Shown here piece by piece: positions 31,201 through 43,600 of a stretch of DNA of 64,000 nucleotides. Source of the stretch: Streptantibioticus silvisoli (GTDB lineage Bacteria > Actinomycetota > Actinomycetes > Streptomycetales > Streptomycetaceae); the NCBI RefSeq assembly GCF_027947535.2, contig NZ_JAAGKO020000036.1, forward strand, positions 24,601 to 88,600, given 5' to 3'. The notes under the pieces are model-generated. The model made no database searches. It saw only the letters and a program-made list of their open reading frames with translations, and was not told where the DNA came from. Position 1 is the stretch's first letter, and every line of letters starts with the position of its first letter. Made by a program: the position numbers and the translations under genes.

Positions 31201-32997
31201 CTGCTCCCCCACGTCCCCCGGCTGGAGTGGCACCCCGACCTCGGCACGCTCGCCGAGGCCCTCGACGCCGGCCGCGACATCCCGGACGTCGTGGTCTGGT
31301 CCGGCTCCCCGGGCCCGGACGACGGGCCCCTCGCGGCCGGGGTCCGCGACGAGACCACCGCGACGCTGGAGCGGTTGCGGGCCTTCCTCGGCGACGACCG
31401 GCTGGCCGGCGCGACGCTGCTCTTCCTGACCCGCGGCGCCGTCGCCACGTCCGCCACCGAGGACGTACCCGATGCCGCCGCCGCCGCGGCACGCGGCCTG
31501 GTGCTGTCCGCGCAGAGCGAGAACCCCGGCCGCGTCGTGCTGGCGGACCTGGACGCCGACGCGGCCTCGCTGGCCCGGCTGCCGCAGCTGGCGACGGCCG
31601 GCGAACCCCAGCTCGCCCTGCGGGCCGGGACGGTGCTGGTGCCCCGGCTGGTCCGTACGGCACCCGACGACACCGCGCCGCCCGCCGTCCGGGCCGACGC
31701 GCGGGTGCTGATCACCGGCGGCACCGGAGTCCTCGGCGCGATCGTGGCCCGCCACCTGGCCACTGAATACGCCGTCCGCGACCTGCTGCTGCTCAGCCGC
31801 AGCGGCGACCAGGCGCCCGGAGCGGCCGAACTGGTCGCCGAACTCGCCGAGTTGGGCGCCCGCGCGGAGATCGTCGGCTGCGACGCGGCCGACCGCGAAC
31901 AACTCGCCGCGGTGCTCGCCGACCGCCCGGTCACCGGAGTCGTGCACGCCGCCGGCGTCCTCGACGACGGCGTGATCGGCACGCTCACCGCCGGCCACGT
32001 CGAGCGCGTCCTGCGCCCCAAGGTGGACGCCGCGGTGAACCTCGACGAACTCACCGCCGACAGCGACCTCGACATGTTCGTGCTGTTCTCCTCGGCGGCG
32101 GCCACCATGGGCACCGCGGGACAGGGCAACTACGCGGCGGCCAACGCCTTCCTCGACGCCCTGGCCCACCGCCGGCGGCTGCGCGGCCGGCCCGCGGTGT
32201 CCGTCGGCTGGGGGATGTGGGCCGAGGCCAGCGGCATGACCCGGCACCTGGACGCCCGCGACCTGGCCAAGGCGGCGGGCGGCGGCTCCGCGCTCACCGC
32301 GCAGGAGGGCATGGCCCTGTTCGACGCCGCGCACGCGGCGGCCACCGCCCCCGCGCACCTGGTGGCGGCCCGCTTCGACCTCGCCGCCCTGCGCGCGAGC
32401 GCCGGCTCCGTCCCCGTACCGGCGGTACTGCGCACCCTGGTGCCGCCCCCCGTGCGGCGGGCGGCCGACGGCGGCGCCGACAACGCGCCGGCCCTGCACC
32501 GCAAGCTCGCCGGACTGTCGGAGGCGGAACGGCGCCGCACCCTGGTCGAACTCGTGCGCGGCGAGGTGGCCTCGGTGCTCGGGCACGCCACGGCCGACGG
32601 GATCGACCCCGAACGCGGCTTCAGCGAGCTGGGGTTCAGCTCGCTGACCGCGATCGAGATCCGCAACCGGCTGGCCGTGGCCACCGGGCTGCGGCTTCCC
32701 ACCACGCTGATCTTCGACTACCCGACGGTGACCAGGCTCGCCAACCACCTCTACACCCACCTGGTGGTCGACGGCCCCGCCGACGCGCTCCCGCTGCTGG
32801 AGCGGATCACCGAGTTCGAGGCGGGCCTGGCCGACACCGACGACGAGGAACTGCGCGACCGGGTGGTGCAGCGCCTACAGGCCCTGCTGGCCAAGTACGA
32901 CCCGGACGCCGATCCGGACGCCGGCGCGGTCAACCTGGACTCCGCCACCGACGAGCAGATGTTCCTGCTGATCGACAACGAGCTGGGGGCGCCGTGA
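22267..32997 (+). CDS. Modular type I polyketide synthase C (two KS-AT-DH-KR-ACP modules, M6-M7)
   Basis: A 3576-residue bimodular PKS whose start is fixed by the TGATG overlap and the N-terminal docking helix. Domains: KS (Cys 204), AT (Ser 652, HAFH 752-755), DH (His 958, Asp 1122), KR (loop 1383, Tyr 1529), ACP (Ser 1698); KS (Cys 1929), AT (Asn-Ser 2382-2383, FASH 2484-2487), DH (His 2691, Asp 2857), KR (loop 3147, Tyr 3289), ACP (Ser 3459, preceded by Ser instead of Asp); C-terminal docking ending FLLIDNELG. Two DH-KR modules in tandem predict a conjugated diene (C10=C11-C12=C13) with a methyl at C10. Unusual points are the GNSQGE nucleophile elbow in the M7 AT, the M7 ACP lacking the Asp of DSL, and the divergent M6 KS. 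The next gene starts 48 nt downstream. Confidence 0.97.
22366..27485 (+). other. PKS module M6: KS-AT(malonyl)-DH-KR(B-like)-ACP
   Basis: KS keeps Cys 204 (SACSSSL) and both His motifs, but several segments depart from its siblings: FGINPREA for [16 protein letters not shown] for DGTGWGEG, and [13 protein letters not shown] where others have [15 protein letters not shown] has GHSIGE and HAFH (malonyl). DH motif [10 protein letters not shown] is canonical. KR has the B-type [11 protein letters not shown] stretch, but the LDD position is degenerate (VVADAT). Predicted output is a double bond. Confidence 0.84.
27535..32997 (+). other. PKS module M7: KS-AT(atypical)-DH-KR(B1)-ACP plus C-terminal docking region
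   Basis: AT resembles methylmalonyl ATs overall, but the nucleophile elbow is GNSQGE (Asn for His) and the specificity motif is FASH (Phe for Tyr). DH has [10 protein letters not shown] and [10 protein letters not shown] and looks active, although YGPxF reads YGATF. KR has LDD. The ACP reads GFSSLTAIE: the phosphopantetheine Ser is present but the preceding Asp is Ser. Predicted output is the second double bond of a diene, with a methyl branch if the AT is methylmalonyl-specific. Confidence 0.8.
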
Positions 32998-33034
32998 CCG
33001 CGACGCCGACCCGCTCACCCGCACCGCTGACCGC

Positions 33035-33040
33035 AGGAGG
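33035..33040 (+). promoter_or_regulatory. Ribosome binding site AGGAGG for PKS D
   Basis: A perfect AGGAGG sits 5 nt before the GTG at 33046 and decides the start of PKS D. The GTG is followed by [10 protein letters not shown], the same docking helix as PKS B and C. This is a stronger site than those before the other PKS genes. Confidence 0.85.
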
Positions 33041-33045
33041 CCCCC

Positions 33046-36000
33046 GTGGCGAATGAAGACAAGCTCCGGGAGTACCTCAAGCGGGCGACCACCGAGCTGA
33101 CCCAGGTCCGCCAGCGGCTGCGCGCGGTGGAGGCCGCCGACCACGAGCCCATCGCGATCGTCGGCATGGCCTGCCGCTACCCCGGCGGTGTCGACAGCCC
33201 CGAGGCCCTGTGGCAGCTGGTGTCCGACGGCACCGACGCGATCGCCGGCTTCCCCGGCGACCGCGGCTGGGACATGCGGTTCTTCGACGCGGCCGACGCC
33301 GACGGTGCCTCCTTCACCCGCGAGGGCGGATTCCTCTACGACGTCGCGGACTTCGACCCGTCGCTGTTCGGCATCTCCCCGCGCGAGGCCCTCGCGATGG
33401 ACCCCCAGCAGCGGCTGATGCTGGAGACCTCCTGGGAGGCGCTGGAGCGCGCCGGCATCGACCCGCTGTCGCTGCGCGGCAGCCGCACCGGGGTGTTCGC
33501 CGGCGTGATGTACAACGAGTACGCCTCCCGGGTGCTCGACATCCCCGAGGGCGTGGCGAACTACCTCGGCACCGGAAGCGCCCCCAGCGTCGTGACCGGC
33601 CGGATCTCCTACACCCTCGGCCTGGAGGGCCCCGCCGTCACCATCGACACCGCGTGCTCCTCGTCGCTGGTGGCGGTGCACCTGGCCGGCCAGGCGCTGC
33701 GCAGCGGCGAGTGCAGCCTCGCGCTGGCCGGCGGTGTCGCGGTGATGATCACCCCGAACACCTTCGTCGACTTCGGCATGTCCGGCGGCCTGTCGCCCGC
33801 CGGCCGCTGCAAGGCGTTCGGCGCGGACGCCGACGGCAGCGGCTGGGGCGAGGGCGTCGGCATGCTGCTGCTGGAGCGGCTGTCGGACGCCCGGCGCAAC
33901 GGGCACCCGGTGCTCGCGGTGGTCCGCGGTTCCGCCGTCAACCAGGACGGCGCCTCCAGCGGGCTGACCGCGCCGAACGGCCCCTCCCAGCAGCGGGTGA
34001 TCCGGCAGGCGCTGGCCAGCGCCCGGCTGTCCGCGGCGGACGTCGACGTGGTCGAGGCGCACGGCACCGGAACCGTACTGGGCGACCCGATCGAGGCCCA
34101 GGCACTGCTGGCGACGTACGGCCGGGAACGCCCGGCGGACCGGCCGCTGTGGCTGGGATCGCTGAAGTCCAACATCGGCCACACCCAGGCCGCGGCCGGG
34201 GTCGGCGGCGTCATCAAGATGGTCATGGCGATGCGGCACGGCGTGCTGCCCAAGACCCTGCACGCCGACGAGCCGTCCCCGCACGTGGACTGGTCGGCCG
34301 GCGAGGTCGAACTGCTGACCCGGGCCCGCCCGTGGCCGCGCACCGGCGAACCGCGCCGGGCCGGCGTCTCCTCGTTCGGCGTGAGCGGCACCAACGCCCA
34401 CCTGATCATCGAACAGCCCCCCGAGACCGCCGCGCCCGCGGACGACGAGCCCGCGCCCGGACGGTCCGCCGGCGGACCGGTCCCGTGGGTGGTGTCCGGC
34501 AAGACGGCGGGCGCGCTGCGCGGCCAGGCGGCACGACTGCTGCGCCGGGTCGAGGAACTGTCCGGCGCGGACGGCGCCGACCCGGCCGACGTGGGGCTGT
34601 CGCTGGTCGCCACCCGGGCGGCGCTGGAGCACCGCGCGGTCGTCCTGGGCACCGACACCGAGGAGCTCGCCCGCGGCCTGGCGGCACTGGCCGACGGCCA
34701 GGAGGGCCCCGGTGTGGTGTGCCGCACCGGCGACATGGGCCGCGGCGAGGCGGTGTTCGTCTTCCCCGGCCAGGGCTCGCAGTGGGTGGGCATGGCGGTG
34801 GGACTGCTGGAGACCTCACCGGTCTTCCGCGAAAGCGTCGAGGAGTGCGAGCGCGCGCTGAACGCGTTCGTGGACTGGTCGCTGGTGGAGGTGCTGCGGG
34901 CCGAGGGCGACGAGGGCGCCGCCTGGCTGGACCGGGTCGACGTCGTCCAGCCGGTCCTGTGGGCCGTGATGGTGTCGCTGGCGCAGCTGTGGCGCTCGGT
35001 CGGGGTGGCCCCGGCCGCCGTGGTGGGCCATTCGCAGGGCGAGATCGCCGCGGCCGTGGTCGCGGGCGCGCTCAGCGTCGACGACGGCGCGCGCGTGGTG
35101 GCGCTGCGCAGCCGCCTGATCGGCGAGGTGCTCTCCGGCCCCGGCGGCATGGTGTCGGTCGCCCTGCCGCGCGCCGACGTGGTGCAACTGCTGGGCCCGT
35201 GGGGCGAGGACATCTCGGTCGCCGCGGTCAACGGGCGCACCTCCACGGTGGTCTCCGGCGACGCGGGCGCGCTCGGCGAACTGCTCGCCGCGTGCGCGGA
35301 ACGGCAGATCCGGGCCCGCCGCATCCCGGTGGACTACGCCTCGCACTCCGCCCAGGTCGAACGCATCCACGACCGGCTGCTGCGGGACCTGGCCCCGGTC
35401 GCCCCGCGGGCGGCGACGGTGCCGTTCTACTCCGCGGTCACCGGCGGACGCGCCGACACGGCGTCCCTCGACGCGGCGTACTGGTTCGACAACCTGCGCC
35501 GCGAGGTGCTGTTCGAGGAGACCACACGGGTCCTGCTGGGGGAGGGGCGCTCACTGTTCATCGAGATGAGCGCCCACCCGGTGCTCACCGGCGGACTGTC
35601 GGAGACCGTCGAGGACGCCGGGGCGCGCGCCGCAGTGCTCGGCACCCTGCGGCGCGGCGAGGGCGGCCGGGAACGCTGGCTCAAGGCCCTGGCCGAGGCG
35701 TACGTGCACGGCGTCAACGTCAACTGGCAGGCGCTGTACGAGGGTTCGGGCGCCCGGCGGATCGACCTGCCCACCTACGCGTTCCAGCGCAGACGCTACT
35801 GGCTCGAAACGCTGTCCCTCGGGCTCGCGCCGCTGGACCCGAACGCCTCAGCGCCCTCCTCGTGGCGCTACGAGATCTTCTGGAAGCCCTCACCGGTCGC
35901 GCCGGCCACCCTGGCCGGCGACTGGCTGCTGCCCATCGCGGCCGGCACCGCAGACGACCCGTCGGTGGCCTCCTGCCGTGCCGCCCTGCAAGCCGCCGGC

Positions 36001-37620
36001 GCCACCGTCATCGCCTGCGAACTGCCCGCGGCCGGCAGCGACCGCCACACGCTCGCCACCCGGCTGCGCGAGCTGACCGGCGACCGGCAACCGGCCGGCG
36101 TGCTGTCACTGCTCGCCCTCAACGAGGCACCCCACCCCGGTCAGCAGGACGTCCCGGCCGGACTGGCCGACACCCTGACCCTGCTCCAGGCCCTGCACGA
36201 CGCGCGCATCGACGCACCGCTGTGGTGCGCCACCCGCGGAGCCGTCTCGACCGGCCCCGGCGACCGGCTCACCGACCCCGTCCAGGCACTGGTGTGGGGC
36301 TTCGGGCGGATCGCCGCCAACGAGTACCCCCGCTGGGGCGGCCTGATCGACCTGGCCGACGCGGCCGGCGACCGTGCCGCCTCCTGGCTGCCCGGCGTGC
36401 TGGCCGGCCGGGCGGGCGAGGACCAGGTCGCGCTGCGCGCCGACGGCGTCCTCGTGCCGCGCCTGACCCGGGCCCTGGTCACCGGCACCTCTGCGCGCCG
36501 CGCGTGGAAGCCCTCCGGCACCGTGCTGGTCACCGGCGCCACCGGCGGCATCGGCACCCACGTGGCCCGCTGGCTCGCCCGCGAGGGCGCCGAGCACCTG
36601 CTGCTCATCAGCCGCCGCGGCGCCGCCGCCCCCGGCGCCGGCGAACTCGTCGCCGAACTCACCGCTCTCGGCACCCGGGTGACCCTCGCGGCGGCGGACC
36701 CGGCCGACCGCGACGTCCTCGCCGGCCTGCTCGCCGACCTCCCCGCCGAAGCCCCGCTCACCGCCGTCTTCCACGCCGCCGGCGTCGTCGACTCCAGCAT
36801 CCTCGACTCCCTCACCGTCGAGCGGATGGGCAACGCCCTGCGCGCGAAGCGCCGCATCGCGATCAACCTGCACGAACTGACCCGCGACCACGACCTGACC
36901 GCGTTCGTGCTCTTCTCCTCCATGGCCGGCATCTTCGGCGCGGCCGGCGAGGGCAACTACGGCCCCGGCAACGCCTACCTGGACGCCCTCGCCCAGTACC
37001 GCAGGGCCGCGGGGCTGCCCGCCACCTCCATCGCCTGGGGCTCGTGGGACGGCGCCGGCATGGCCGAGGGCGACATCGGCGACGCCATGGCCCGGCACGG
37101 CATCCCGCGGATGGCACCGGAACTCGCGATCGCCGGACTCCAGCAGGCCCTCGACCACGACGACACCGCTGTCGTCGTCGCCGACATCCGCTGGGAGACG
37201 TTCTCCTACTTCTTCGGCGCCACCAACCCCACCCACCTCATCGACGACGTGCCCGACCTGCGGCAGCAGGCACCGAAAAGCACGGACACCCCCGCCCAGG
37301 AGGAGTCCGCGGCCGACGTCCCGCCGCTGGTGCGCACGCTGCGCGAGGCCACCGAGGCCGAACGCAACCGGGCCCTGCTGGGCCTGGTACGCGACCAGGT
37401 CCGGCTCGTACTCGGCTACGACTCCGTCGACGAGGTCGAACCCGGCCAGCCGTTCCAGAACCTCGGCCTGTCCTCCGCCGGCTCCGTCGAACTGCGCAAC
37501 CGGCTCACCCTGACCACCGGCCTTCGGGTGCCCGCGACCGTCGTGTTCGACTACCCGAACTGCACCGAGCTGTCCCGCTACCTCGGCACGCGGCTCCTGG
37601 AGCCGGCCGCGCGGACCGCG
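33046..37620 (+). other. PKS module M8: KS-AT(methylmalonyl)-KR(unclassified)-ACP(unusual)
   Basis: AT has GHSQGE and YASH (methylmalonyl). KR keeps the Ser, Tyr, Asn and Lys of the active site, but the cofactor loop is TGATGGIG, the region after it reads AAADPADRD, there is neither LDD nor the A-type Trp ([15 protein letters not shown]), so A/B rules do not apply cleanly. The ACP reads GLSSAGSVE in place of GFDSLTAVE: the modifiable Ser is kept but Asp and Leu are lost. C9 is therefore called hydroxyl or ketone, unresolved. Confidence 0.8.
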
Positions 37621-40600
37621 GCACCCCAGCAGCGCGCCGCCGTCGCCGCGGACACCGACGAGACCATCGCCATCGTCGGCATGAGCTGCCGCTACCCGGG
37701 CGGAGTACGCTCCCCCGAGGACCTGTGGGACCTGGTGCGCAACGGTACCGACGCGATGACCGGCCTGCCGCACGACCGCGGCTGGGACCTCGACGCGCTC
37801 TACCACCCCGACCCCGACCACCCCGGCACCAGCTACGCGCGCGACGGCGGCTTCGTGCCCGACGCCACGCAGTTCGACGCCGCGCTGTTCGGCATCTCGC
37901 CGCGCGAGGCCCTGGCCATGGACCCCCAGCAGCGGCTGCTGCTGGAGACGTCCTGGGAGGTCTTCGAACGCGCCGGGATGGACCCGCGGTCACTGCGCGG
38001 CAGCCAGACCGCGGTCTTCGCCGGCACCGGCGGCCAGGACTACATCAGCCTGCTGTCCGCCTCCGGCGAGTCCACCGACGGCTACCTGGCCACCGGCGGC
38101 TCGCCCAGCGTGGTCTCCGGCCGGGTGGCCTACGTCTTCGGCCTGGAAGGCCCGGCCGTCACCGTCGACACCGCCTGCTCCTCGTCGCTGGTCGCACTGC
38201 ACCTCGCGGTGCAGGCGCTGCGCCGCGGCGAGTGCGACCTCGCGCTGGCCGGCGGCGTGTCCGTGCTGTCCAGCCCCAGCATCTTCATCGAGTTCAGCAG
38301 CCAGCGCGGCATGTCCTCCGACGGCCGCTGCAAGTCCTTCGCCGCCGCCGCCGACGGCACCGGCTGGGGCGAGGGCGTCGGCATGCTGCTGGTCGAGCGG
38401 CTGTCGGACGCCCGGCGCAACGGCCACCAGGTGCTGGCGACGGTCCGCGGCTCCGCCATCAACTCCGACGGCACCTCCAACGGCCTGACCGCGCCCAACG
38501 GCCTGGCCCAGCAACGGGTGATCCGCCAGGCACTCGCCGGCGCCGGACTCGCCCCCGGTGACGTGGACGCCGTGGAGGCGCACGGCACCGGCACCACGCT
38601 CGGCGACCCCATCGAGGCGCAGGCACTGCTGGCCACCTACGGCCAGGACCGCCCCGGTGACCGGCCGCTGTGGCTGGGATCGGTGAAGTCCAACATCGGC
38701 CACACCCAGGCCGCGGCAGGCGTCGCGGGGCTGATCAAGATGGTCATGGCCATCCGGCACGGCGAACTGCCCATGACGCTGCACGTGGACGAGCCGTCCC
38801 CGCACGTGGACTGGACGGCCGGCGCCGTCGAACTGCTCACCGAGACCCGCCCCTGGCCGCGCACCGACGGACCGCGCAGGGCGGGCATCTCCTCGTTCGG
38901 GATCAGCGGCACCAACGCGCACACCATCATCGAGCAGGCCCCCGAGCAGGAACCGCTCCCGGCGCCGGCCGGTGAACTCCCGGCCGGACAACAGGAGTTC
39001 ACCCCCGGCCTGGTGCCGTGGCTGGTCTCCGCCGACACCGCGGAGGTCCTCGCCGGACAGGGCGAACGGCTCGCGGCGCTGGTCGCCGCCCACCCCGAAC
39101 TGCGCCCGCAGGACATCGGACTCTCCCTGGTCGCCGCCCGCGCCGACCTCGACCACCGCGCCGTCGTACTCGCCTCGGACCGCGAGGAGTTCCTCGCCGG
39201 CCTGGCGGCACTGGCACAGGACCGTCCCGCGCCCGGCGTCGTACGCGGCACCGCGGGACCGGGCCTGACCGCCTTCCTGTTCACCGGTCAGGGTGCGCAA
39301 CATGCCGGTATGGGTGCCGGGTTGTACGACGCGTTCCCGGTGTTCGCGGAGGCGTTGGACGCGGTGTGTGCGGGGTTGGACGGGGAGTTGGACCGTCCGT
39401 TGCGTGAGGTGATGTTCGGCGATGGTGCGTTGTTGGATCGGACGGCTTATACGCAGGCGGGGTTGTTCGCGCTTGAGGTGGCGTTGTTCCGGTTGGTGGA
39501 GTCGTGGGGTGTGACGCCGGACTTCTTGCTGGGTCATTCGATCGGTGAGGTGGCGGCGGCGCATGTGGCGGGTGTGTTGTCGTTGGATGATGCGTGTGTG
39601 TTGGTGGGTGCTCGGGGCCGGTTGATGCAGGCGTTGCCGGCGGGTGGGGCGATGTTGGCGGTGGAGGCTGCCGAGGCGGACGTCGTCGCGGAGATCGAGG
39701 ACCGTCCCGAGGTGAGTGTGGCGGCGGTGAACGGGCCGTCGTCGGTGGTGGTTTCCGGTGATGAGGATGTGATAGCGGAGCTGGAGTCGGTGTGGCGTGC
39801 GGCGGGGCGTCGGGTGAAGCGGTTGGCCGTTTCGCACGCGTTCCACTCGCCCCGCATGGAGGCGATGCTCGACGAGTTCGCGGTTGCTATCGGTGAGTTG
39901 GCGTTCGAGGCGCCGCGGTTGCCGATCGTGTCCGACCTGACCGGCCAGGTGGTCGACGCCGAGCTGATCCGTACGCCGGGATACTGGGTACGGCACGTGC
40001 GCGAGACCGTGCGATTCGCCGACGGCGTAAGGGCGTTGCACGACGAGGGCGTCCGCACCTACCTGGAACTCGGCCCCGACGGCGTGCTCAGCGCGATGGC
40101 GCGGATCTGCCTGGCGGACACCGAGGCGGCCGTGGCACCCGTGCTGCGCCTCGACCGGGACGAGACGCGGACCCTGTTCACCGCGCTGTCGGTCGCGCAC
40201 GTCAACGGTGTCCCCGTCGACTGGCCGCTGGTCTTCGCACCCTGGAACGGCCGCCAAGTGCCGCTGCCCACCTACGCCTTCCACCGCCAGCGGTACTGGC
40301 CCACCTTCACCGCCGCCGCCCCGGACCGCGCAGTCCTGACCGGCGACGCGGTCGAGGAACGGTTCTGGGAGGCGGTCGAACGCGAGGACCTGGAGTCCCT
40401 CACCGGCGCACTGGGCCTCGACGGGCAGGCCGGGCTCGACGCCGTGCTGCCCGCGCTGTCCGCCTGGCGCCGCAAGCACCGCGAACAGTCCACCGCGGAC
40501 GCCTGGCGCTACCGCGTCGACTGGCAGGCGCTCCCGGAGACCACCGGCGCACTGACCGGCACCTGGCTGGTCCTCGTAGGGCAGGAGACCGCGCCCACCG

Positions 40601-43600
40601 GCGCCGACGTGGCGGCGGCGCTGCGGCGCTCGGGCGCCTCGGCCGTCATGGAGACCGTCACCGGCGACGATTCAACGGAACTCACCCGGCGCCTCACCGC
40701 CCTGACCGACCAACACGGCGATGTCACCGGCGTGTTGTCGCTGCTCGCGCCGGACGACCGCCCCGGATGGCACGCACTGGCGTCCACCGTCGCCCTGCTG
40801 CGGGCCCTCGGCGCGGCGGGCGTCGCCGCACCCTTGTGGTGCGCGACCCGCGGCGCGGTCGCGGCGGTCCGCTCCGACCGGCCGGCCGACCCCGGACAGG
40901 CCGCCCTGTGGGGGCTGGGCCGGGTGGCGGCGCTGGAGTCCCCGCACCGCTGGGGCGGACTGGTGGACCTGCCCGAGCAGCTCGACGAACGCGCCGGTGA
41001 CCGGCTCGCGCAGCTGCTGGCCGCGGACACCGGCGAGGACCAGGTCGCCGTGCGCGGCGCCGGCGCGTTCGGCCGCCGCCTGCACCACGCCCCGCTCGGG
41101 GCCGACCAGGAGCCGGCCGAGTCCTGGACCGCCCCGCGATCCGCACTGGTCACCGGAGGGACCGGCGCACTGGGCTCACGGGTCGCCCGCTGGCTCGCCG
41201 ACCGCGGCACCGGCCGCCTGGTGCTGATCAGCCGCCGCGGCGACACCGCCCCCGGCGCCGCCGGACTCGTCGCGGAACTGGCCGCCACCGGCGCCGAGGC
41301 GACCGTCCTGGCCTGCGACGCCGCCGACCGCGACGCGCTGGCCGAAGTCCTGGCGGCGCACCCGGTGGACGCCGTCTTCCACACCGCCGGCGTACTGGAC
41401 GACGGCGTACTGGAATCCGTCCGGCCGGAGCAACTGCGGTCCGTGCTGGACGCCAAGGCCCTCGCCGCGTCCCACCTGGACGAACTGACCCGGGACATGG
41501 GCCTGGGCGACTTCGTGGTCTTCTCCTCCCTGGCCGGCACGCTCGGCAACGCCGGACAGGGCGCCTACGCCGCCGCCAACGCCTACCTCGACGCACTCGT
41601 GGCCCGCCGCCGCCAGGACGGCCTCGCGGGCACCGCCCTCGCGTGGGGGGCCTGGGCCGGCACCGGCATGGCCGCCGACGAGGCGGACGCCGACCGCATG
41701 CGCCGGGCCGGCGTCCCGGCCATGGCACCCGAGGCGGCGCTCGCCGCGATGGGCCGGGCCCTGGGCCACCGGGACGAGTGCGTCGTCGTGGCGGACGTTG
41801 ACTGGCCGCTGTTCGCCCCCCGCTTCACCGCCACCCGGCCCAGCCCGCTCCTGAGCGCGCTGCCCGAACTCCAGCGGGCCGCGGGTGCCTCCGCCGAACC
41901 CGCGGGCGACGGCCGGGCCGCGGCCCTGGCGGCCCGCCTCGCGGGCGGTTCGGCCGACGAACGCCGACAGGCGCTGCTGGACCTGGTGCTCGAACACGTC
42001 GCGCTCGTGCTGGGCCACGGCTCGGCCGGCGCGATAGCGACCGGGCGCCCGTTCCGCGACCTCGGCTTCGACTCGCTGACCGCGCTGGAACTGCGCAACC
42101 TGCTCGGCGCGGCCACCGGGCTCGCGCTGCCCGCCGGCCTGATCTTCGACCACCCCACGCCCACCGCGCTCGCCGAACACCTCAACTCCCGGCTCACCGG
42201 CGTCCAGGGCCGCGCCGACGCACCCGTCGTGGTGGCGGCGGCCCACGACGAGCCGATCGCCATCGTCGGCATGAGCTGCCGGTTCCCGGGCGGGGTCGCC
42301 TCGCCGGAGGACCTGTGGCACCTGGTGGCCGAAGGCACGGACGCCATGTCCGGCTTCCCGGTCAACCGCGGCTGGGACCTGGAGTCCCTCTACCACCCGG
42401 ACCCCGACAACCCCGGAACCTCGTACACCAAGGAGGGCGGCTTCCTGCACGACGCGGGGCGGTTCGACGCCCGGCTGTTCGGGATCTCGCCGCGTGAGGC
42501 GCTGGCGATGGACCCGCAGCAGCGCCTGCTGCTGGAAGCCTGCTGGGAGGCCTTCGAACGCGCCGGGATGGACCCGACCTCACTGCGCGGCAGCCGCACC
42601 GGGGTGTTCGCCGGTACCAACGGCCAGACCTACAGCTCGCTGCTGATCGGCGCCTCGCAGGACCTGGAAGGCCACCTGGGCACCGGCAACGCCGCGAGCG
42701 TGCTCTCCGGCCGGGTGTCGTACACGTTCGGTCTCGAAGGCCCCGCGATGACGGTGGATACGGCGTGTTCGTCGTCGTTGGTGGCGTTGCATCTTGCGGT
42801 GCAGGCGTTGCGGGGTGGTGAGTGTTCGTTGGCGTTGGCGGGTGGTGTGACGGTGATGGCGACGCCGGGGATTTTTGCGGAGTTCAGTGCGCAGCGTGGG
42901 TTGGCGGCTGATGGGCGGTGCAAGTCGTTCGCGGCGGGTGCGGATGGTACGGGGTGGGGTGAGGGTGTGGGTGTGTTGCTGGTGGAGCGGTTGTCGGATG
43001 CGCGGCGTAATGGTCATCGGGTGTTGGCGGTGGTGCGGGGCAGTGCGGTGAATCAGGATGGTGCGTCGAACGGGTTGACGGCGCCGAACGGTCCGTCGCA
43101 GGAGCGGGTGATCCGGCAGGCGCTGGTGAACTCGCGGCTGTCCGCGGGCGACGTCGACGCGGTGGAGGCGCACGGCACGGGGACGACCCTCGGCGACCCG
43201 ATCGAGGCGCACGCGCTGTTGGCGACCTATGGGCAGGAGCGGCCTGCGGAGCGGCCGTTGTGGTTGGGTTCGGTGAAGTCGAACATCGGTCATACGCAGG
43301 CTGCTTCGGGTGTGGCCGGTGTGATCAAGATGGTGATGGCGATGCGGCAGGGTGTGCTGCCCGCGACGTTGCATGTGGACGCGCCGTCGCCGCACGTGAA
43401 CTGGGCGTCCGGTGCGGTGGAGTTGCTCACCGAGGCGCGGGAGTGGCCGGCGGTGGAGGGGCGTCCGCGCCGGGCGGGTGTTTCGTCGTTCGGGGTGAGC
43501 GGCACGAACGCGCACGTGATCGTGGAGGCGGCTTCGGTCGAGGTGGCGGACGAGGCCCCGTCGGAGGTCCTTGCCCCTTCGGAGGACCTGGCTCCGTCGG

